The notes beneath the pieces are model-generated. The model saw only the letters and a program-made list of their open reading frames with translations, did not search any database and had not been told where the DNA came from. A stretch of 60,000 nucleotides of DNA from the NCBI GenBank assembly GCA_949358305.1, contig OX442314.1, forward strand, positions 19,649,060 through 19,709,059, read 5' to 3'. Source of the stretch: Strigamia acuminata (lineage: Eukaryota; Arthropoda; Chilopoda; Geophilomorpha; Linotaeniidae). The position numbers and the translations under genes are program-made. Shown in pieces: positions 57,901 through 60,000 of this stretch. Within the stretch, counting starts at the first letter, position 1. Each line of letters opens with the position of its first letter.

Positions 57901-59890
57901 TATCCAGGAGAATAACATTGAGAGGAGGACATTGTTTTTTTAAGTGGTCGAATGGGTTTCAAGTTAAATCCAAAATGGCCAGAGTTGGCTTGTAGCTGAT
58001 ACTGAATTTCAAATAGGTCCGTGGTAATATTGGACGCCCTAAGGCCGGTGGTGCTGAAGGTAGCTTTTGTTCAGTATCTGGAGCCGGTAGGCCTAACAAG
58101 CTTTTGAAAGCGTTCACTTGGATGGAAAAATCCCGCCCTCTACAGGACTCTTTGGGAGAGTAGTCGTGCCAAAACCACTGGTGTTAGCTGACTGAATTTG
58201 AGAAAGAGTGAGAGAGAAAGGGAAGAAGAATGATGAGGGGAGAAAATGGCTGATTTATTTCTGCTGGAATTGCGTGCGACTGTACAGGGAATTTAAATAT
58301 GGCCAACATTTAGAGTGAAGTTTGTTGACCAATATGCTTGTTGTGGGTCTTGTACGATGACAATTTACGGGTGAAAGCGCATTAGCTGCAAATGGCGCTC
58401 TGGCCTGTATGTTGGTGGGTGTTTGTATGTTATGAGTCTGCTCACTGTCGCCAGATGTCGCTTTTATTTTTTTTATTGGCTTATTATACCGAGATCCTAG
58501 CTAGGTGTATTAATTTTAAAGGTGCTAAATATTTTAGCTAATTCTTTAAAGGTTTTAGATTGGTTTTTGTCAATTTAATTAAATAAGATTGTTGACATTT
58601 ATAGGCTCAATCACGAATTAAATTGACAACTGTTGTGGCTTGTAGGCAATAAGGACCTAATAGAGAATTTGTGGAACGGTCTTATACTACTTAACACCAA
58701 TAAGAGTGAGTTTGTTTGGGTAGAAAATATTTGTTGCATCTGCGGATAATTTATTAGAAATTAAAACGTTGCAAAGAAGGACAAAGTGAAAGGTTTAATG
58801 AATTAATACTGAAAATTAGTTTCCGGCGTGTTGTAAATTTATTTTTCAAACAAATGTTAAAAATTAATTGATTTGTCAAGTTGATTCCTGCGCGAAATAA
58901 ATCTATTCTTGTGGGTTAGGAATTGAGATGGGGAATCTTTTCTTTGCAGCGCAATCCTAAGCTGGAAAATGGACTCTTCGTATCAGGGTATTGATTGGAC
59001 GTCGGGTGGCCTCCCTCTTTCTCTTTCATAATTGTTGTATTAGGATGTGTTGACAAGTGTCTTTACACTCTCATTACCAACACAATAATTGTTCCTTTTC
59101 AACCATGTCAACACACCTCTTGCCACACCACCACTCCTCCCATTTCCTCTAAACAAACACATACTACTCTTATGAGACTAGATAATCTTACAGAAAGAAC
59201 GAATAAAACTTTAAGACTGTGATTAAGAAACAGATTATAATGAGAAGGGTTGGAGGGGAAATGTTGAGCTACTAATGACAATGAATGCAAAATGAAGGCA
59301 AATGGAATATTAATCGTCTTTACTGCTCCGTTAATTATACAGATTTGAACAGCACGAAAATGCTACTGAACCGAAAACAAAAATAAAAAAAATTTGTTTT
59401 TTGTTTTTAGAAACTACGAAAACGCATTTTAAACTCGTTCCAGGCTTCGTTTTATCAAGGTTCAGCCATTGCTTATTAATAAATTAAAAGAAGAAAATTA
59501 AAAAATAAAATAAAACATGAACATTCGCCGGAAACCTATGACATGAAAGTATATTAAAAAATAACTCAATATTTTTTTTAAAGAATTAGGTCTTGTTTCT
59601 CGTTCTTTTACAGGTTTTTTTTTCTTCTCCTAAGGGGTAAAAAGTAATTTTTTCGAGGGGGAGGAGTGGGGGTGTCGTGCTACAGGCGGAATTTCTGAAA
59701 TTGGAAATTTAAAGGGATGCAAATACTAAGTTGAATTATTAAATCGTATATATTTTGTTGCGTTATGTATTTCTAAGTGGCTTAAAATTGTTTTTGTTTG
59801 TTTTTGTAGAAACGGTTCATCAAGGGGTTGCGGCAACATGGAAAGAACTTTTTCCGGATTCGAAAAGATTTGTTGTCCCACAAGGAAACG
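19359..59890 (+). CDS. RERE: Atrophin/RERE (arginine-glutamic acid dipeptide repeats protein; Gug) homolog, N-terminal 402 residues in nine exons, 3' incomplete
   Basis: Atrophin is a nuclear transcriptional corepressor. Its ELM2-SANT module recruits histone deacetylase 1/2, and in flies it also works with the G9a methyltransferase. Coding exons: 19359-19725, 28821-28891, 40004-40109, 41328-41424, 41668-41821, 42199-42329, 43363-43462, 45541-45639, 59810-59890. All introns are GT-AG and junction phases are 1,0,1,2,0,2,0,0, so the 1206 bases join without a stop. Protein order: low-complexity basic/Asn-rich N-terminus (1-105), BAH (about 108-262, with [27 protein letters not shown] and [15 protein letters not shown]), ELM2 (about 256-345, from IRVGPSHQ through [19 protein letters not shown]), and SANT from about W370 ([21 protein letters not shown]). 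These match vertebrate RERE and fly Gug closely in order and spacing. The protein continues past the right edge (rest of SANT, GATA finger, atrophin C-terminus). The start at 19359 is the first in-frame ATG after adjacent stops; 19398 is an alternative. Confidence 0.96.
20113..20260. mobile_element. MITE with Tc1/mariner-like terminal inverted repeats
   Basis: The left end CAGTCGTGGACAAAAA and the right end (reverse complement CAGTTGTGGACCAAAA) match over about 28 bp through AACTTCCCTT. The 148-bp unit is flanked on both sides by TA, the target duplicated by Tc1/mariner elements, and the end sequence resembles that superfamily. It encodes no transposase, so it is non-autonomous. Confidence 0.8.
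22523..22761. mobile_element. Fold-back MITE family A, copy 1
   Basis: Terminal inverted repeats of about 24 bp: left CCGTATTTTAACGATTAAGA, right end reverse-complementing to CCGTATTTTACCAATTAAGA. A possible 3-bp TAT target duplication flanks an ACCG...CGGT unit. Next to the left end is a perfect 18-bp palindrome (TAAGAGCCGCGGCTCTTA). The same 237-bp unit recurs at 46929. No coding frame is inside. Confidence 0.8.
23209..23333. mobile_element. Fold-back element with about 28-bp inverted ends
   Basis: The left arm begins GGCGCATTCATAAAATCATT and the right arm reverse-complements to GGCGCATTCATGAAGTCATT, with homology continuing through TTGTYTATA and an inner GCAAAATTT pair. Almost the whole 125 bp can fold into one imperfect hairpin. 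It differs from family A and is probably a separate MITE. Target duplication is unclear. Confidence 0.7.
24279..24528 (-). pseudogene. Minus-strand poly(A)-tailed retrocopy-like fragment with terminal palindrome
   Basis: Read on the minus strand, a 72-codon open frame (24528-24310) with protein-like composition ([19 protein letters not shown]) runs into an inverted repeat at 24387-24312 and then into about 25 A residues (T-run at 24279-24303). A 3' poly(A) after a coding-like stretch is the signature of an LINE-mobilised transcript copy. I do not recognise the parent gene and found no target duplication. A SINE-like origin or coincidence is possible. Confidence 0.35.
28468..28482. promoter_or_regulatory. 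RFX X-box motif GTTGCTATAGGCAAC
   Basis: A near-palindromic exact match to the X-box consensus with a 3-base spacer, in intron 1 about 340 bases before exon 2. Confidence 0.45.
28821..28891 (+). CDS. RERE: Atrophin coding exon 2 (BAH)
   Basis: 71 bases between TCTTCGCCAG and CGG|GTAAGC, completing Asp123 and encoding [20 protein letters not shown] and FQR. It matches the vertebrate DCVYIESRRPNTPYFICSI segment and ends in phase 0. Vertebrate isoforms can insert extra residues at this junction; none is present here. Confidence 0.93.
33502..33533. repeat. Perfect tandem duplication of a 16-bp unit containing TGACGTGAC
   Basis: Two adjacent identical copies of TTGTGTGTGACGTGAC. Each contains a CRE/bZIP-like TGACGTGA core. 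Confidence 0.9.
33877..33914. repeat. (TTTC)n microsatellite
   Basis: About nine uninterrupted tetranucleotide units in intron 2. Confidence 0.95.
34102..34118. repeat. (TG)n microsatellite
   Basis: A short perfect TG run following a T-run. Confidence 0.9.
35722..35735. promoter_or_regulatory. RFX X-box motif GCTACCATAGCAAC
   Basis: It fits the RFX consensus RYYNYY-N(1-3)-RRNRAC exactly. Just downstream (35742-35755) is a degenerate second site, GTTGTCATGGTTGC. Binding is inferred from sequence alone. Confidence 0.45.
35991..36004. promoter_or_regulatory. RFX X-box motif GTTGCTATGGTGAC
   Basis: Exact consensus match, 256 bases after the previous X-box and 165 bases before a perfect CRE. 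Confidence 0.45.
36170..36193. promoter_or_regulatory. Paired CRE sites
   Basis: A perfect palindromic CRE (TGACGTCA, 36170-36177) is followed 8 bases later by a one-mismatch copy (TGGCGTCA, 36186-36193). Such sites bind CREB/ATF-type bZIP proteins. Location next to X-boxes suggests an intronic enhancer, by inference only. Confidence 0.45.
37609..37622. promoter_or_regulatory. RFX X-box motif GTTTCCATGGCAAC
   Basis: Exact consensus match in intron 2, in a short stretch less AT-rich than its surroundings. Confidence 0.45.
39682..39706. repeat. (TTG)n microsatellite
   Basis: About eight perfect trinucleotide units in intron 2. Confidence 0.95.
40004..40109 (+). CDS. RERE: Atrophin coding exon 3 (BAH)
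   Basis: 106 bases, from acceptor TTTTATAG to AATG|GTAATT, encoding [20 protein letters not shown] and then [15 protein letters not shown] with a split Gly/Glu codon. It is the best conserved part of the BAH fold (VKWYYR motif). The alternative AG two bases downstream would open with a stop, which fixes the acceptor. Confidence 0.96.
40110..41327 (+). other. Atrophin intron 3
   Basis: 1.2 kb of AT-rich sequence. An inverted-repeat element (40134-40253) occupies its first bases; nothing else stands out. Confidence 0.9.
40134..40253. mobile_element. MITE-like inverted repeat 24 bases after the exon 3 donor
   Basis: The left end CGGGACGTCTGAAAAAA and the right end (reverse complement CGGGGTGTCGCAAAAAA) continue into a shared TATACACATTT, giving imperfect inverted ends of about 32 bp around an AT-rich core. 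No coding capacity. Target duplication not resolved. Confidence 0.6.
41328..41424 (+). CDS. RERE: Atrophin coding exon 4 (BAH)
   Basis: 97 bases between CCTTTCAG and TAAG|GTACGT, encoding the segment with [20 protein letters not shown]. It corresponds to vertebrate [20 protein letters not shown] and ends in phase 2. Confidence 0.95.
41425..41667 (+). other. Atrophin intron 4 (243 bp, smallest)
   Basis: Contains an uninterrupted run of 28 T residues (41626-41653) that acts as an extreme polypyrimidine tract just before the acceptor at 41665-41667. Confidence 0.92.
41668..41821 (+). CDS. RERE: Atrophin coding exon 5 (end of BAH, start of ELM2)
   Basis: 154 bases from AATCTAG to CATCAG|GTATAT. 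Encodes residues 214-265, including [20 protein letters not shown] and [10 protein letters not shown], near-identical to RERE and linking BAH to ELM2. Ends in phase 0. Confidence 0.96.
41822..42198 (+). other. Atrophin intron 5
   Basis: 377 bases of AT-rich intron with nothing notable. Confidence 0.92.
42199..42329 (+). CDS. RERE: Atrophin coding exon 6 (ELM2)
   Basis: 131 bases from GATTTAAG to GCCAG|GTAAGA, encoding [14 protein letters not shown] through [20 protein letters not shown]. The second half matches the conserved ELM2 sequence ([19 protein letters not shown] in RERE); the first half is variable, as in other species. Ends in phase 2. Confidence 0.95.
42330..43362 (+). other. Atrophin intron 6
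   Basis: About 1.0 kb, AT-rich; no gene or clear repeat seen. Confidence 0.9.
43363..43462 (+). CDS. RERE: Atrophin coding exon 7 (ELM2)
   Basis: 100 bases from AATTTTAG to GATATT|GTAAGT, encoding [20 protein letters not shown] and [17 protein letters not shown] reads almost the same ([20 protein letters not shown]). Ends in phase 0. Confidence 0.96.
43463..45540 (+). other. Atrophin intron 7
   Basis: 2.1 kb; contains an inverted-repeat element at 43504-43608 close to the donor. No other feature is supported. Confidence 0.9.
43504..43608. mobile_element. MITE-like inverted repeat after exon 7
   Basis: The left end GCATTCAAAAAGTCGTG and the right end (reverse complement CCTTCAAAAAGTCGCAA) pair over about 16 bp, and T/G-rich sequence further in extends the match. 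The unit is about 105 bp, non-coding, and starts about 40 bases after the splice donor. Confidence 0.6.
45541..45639 (+). CDS. RERE: Atrophin coding exon 8 (ELM2 end, start of SANT)
   Basis: 99 bases from CGTTTCAG to GAACAG|GTCAGT, encoding [20 protein letters not shown] then [13 protein letters not shown]. It matches RERE [20 protein letters not shown] and the opening Trp of SANT. Phase 0 on both sides. Confidence 0.96.
46929..47183. mobile_element. Fold-back MITE family A, copy 2
   Basis: Same orientation and order as the copy at 22523: terminal CGTATTTTATCTATTAAGAG, the TAAGAGCCGCGGCTCTTA-type palindrome, then shared interior blocks such as AAGCGTACGTTCATCGTTCA, and the inverted right end CTCTTAATCGGTAAAATACG. 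It has about 17 extra bases that form a hairpin (GTTTGTTACAT...ATGTAACAAAC) absent from copy 1. Both copies are diverged and non-coding. Confidence 0.8.
49679..49705. other. Perfect 11-bp hairpin
   Basis: GCTTATACGAG, a 5-base loop (GTTAT), then CTCGTATAAGC. No run of T follows that would suggest a Pol III terminator, and no function is known. Confidence 0.7.
50129..50250. mobile_element. Inverted-repeat (MITE-like) element
   Basis: The left arm GTGTTTACATGCCAAAAAAT and the right arm (reverse complement CTGTTTACATGCCAAATATT) pair over about 26 bp through TAATCGA/TATCTCGA. An internal GCAAAT...ATTTGC pair is also present. 122 bp, non-coding, target duplication not resolved. Confidence 0.6.
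50725..50748. repeat. Poly(T) tract
   Basis: An uninterrupted T-run of more than 20 bases in intron 8. Confidence 0.9.
54480..54950 (+). promoter_or_regulatory. GC/CpG-richer island, candidate internal promoter or alternative first exon
   Basis: In otherwise AT-rich intron 8, about 450 bases are clearly GC-richer with many CpG (for example CACGGCGTTCCCGG, GGCGACGACGAGC, TGCGGCTCGTCGGTGACGCC). It contains ATGs in good context (ATGGCGGAGGTCAGC at about 54737; CCACCATG near 54850), each followed by a short frame. It lies between the ELM2-end exon and the SANT exon, so a transcript starting here would lack BAH and ELM2. Vertebrate RERE is known to have long and short isoforms. No TATA box is evident. 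Promoter activity is inference. Confidence 0.4.
59810..59890 (+). CDS. RERE: Atrophin coding exon 9 (SANT)
   Basis: 81 bases from TTTTTGTAG to GAAACG|GTAAGT, encoding [20 protein letters not shown] and LLSHKET. It matches [24 protein letters not shown]. Phase 0; the gene continues beyond the window with the next exon expected to start with the GEL..FYYYWKK part of SANT. Confidence 0.96.
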
Positions 59891-60000
59891 GTAAGTTGGT
59901 CATTGTTTGTGTTTACTTTGTGCGGGGCAAGTGTTTAACGTTGTTGAAGGCCTTTGATAAATGTGTGCGTTAATAGTGCTAACATTTGTGCTTGTGTCGG
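59891..60000 (+). other. Start of atrophin intron 9
   Basis: Intron sequence running off the right edge; nothing else seen. Confidence 0.85.

Larger units (their letters stand above)
45640..59809 (+). other. Atrophin intron 8 (14.2 kb)
   Basis: Holds the second copy of fold-back family A (46929), a short perfect hairpin (49679-49705), an inverted-repeat element (50129-50250), a mini-exon candidate ending at 51141 and a GC-richer island (54480-54950). A second somewhat GC-richer patch lies at about 58020-58450. No nested gene recognised. Confidence 0.85.

Overview
This window is eukaryotic, AT-rich and intron-rich DNA from an invertebrate, most likely an arthropod. The main support is a split gene whose nine recognised coding exons spell the N-terminal half of atrophin/RERE (Drosophila Gug/Atro, vertebrate RERE). 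It has a single BAH-ELM2-SANT copy, phase-consistent GT-AG junctions and introns from about 0.24 to 14.2 kb. The neighbouring Ty3/Gypsy and Ty1/Copia relics also fit an invertebrate genome. The species cannot be named from the sequence.

Layout: (1) 1-6000 is a GC-richer block of transposable-element debris. It starts inside an uninterrupted Ty3/Gypsy pol reading frame (RT-RNase H-integrase, 2-2419), followed by a polypurine tract and a putative short LTR. Next come an unrecognised 82-codon frame, a second polypurine tract with a probable LTR start (TGTTACG) at 3138, a frame-shifted leucine-rich-repeat-like gene fragment (about 4215-4640), and a broken Copia-type gag relic ending in a CCHC zinc knuckle (about 5150-5830). 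(2) 6000-19216 is AT-rich DNA without a recognisable gene, holding microsatellites; it is the upstream or 5' intronic part of the atrophin locus. (3) 19217-59890 and onward is the atrophin/RERE gene on the + strand: a 5'UTR plus first-coding exon, then eight more exons. Together they encode 402 residues and run off the right edge inside the SANT domain.

Atrophin is a nuclear corepressor. The BAH domain engages chromatin, ELM2-SANT recruits class I histone deacetylase, and the C-terminal atrophin region (beyond this window) binds transcription factors. All nine exons join in frame and the spliced product matches the family throughout, so the gene looks functional.

The introns carry most of the unusual material. 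There are at least six short fold-back/MITE-like inverted repeats: one Tc1/mariner-like with TA flanks, and one two-copy family with a perfect 18-bp palindrome. There is a poly(A)-tailed minus-strand retrocopy-like piece ending in a head-to-head palindrome, a set of four good RFX X-box motifs plus a perfect CRE, and a GC/CpG-richer island at about 54480-54950, between the ELM2 and SANT exons, that could be an internal promoter for a shorter isoform. No tRNA, rRNA or CRISPR was seen. I found no clearly novel system; the most worthwhile leads are the internal promoter candidate, the two-copy fold-back family and the X-box set.
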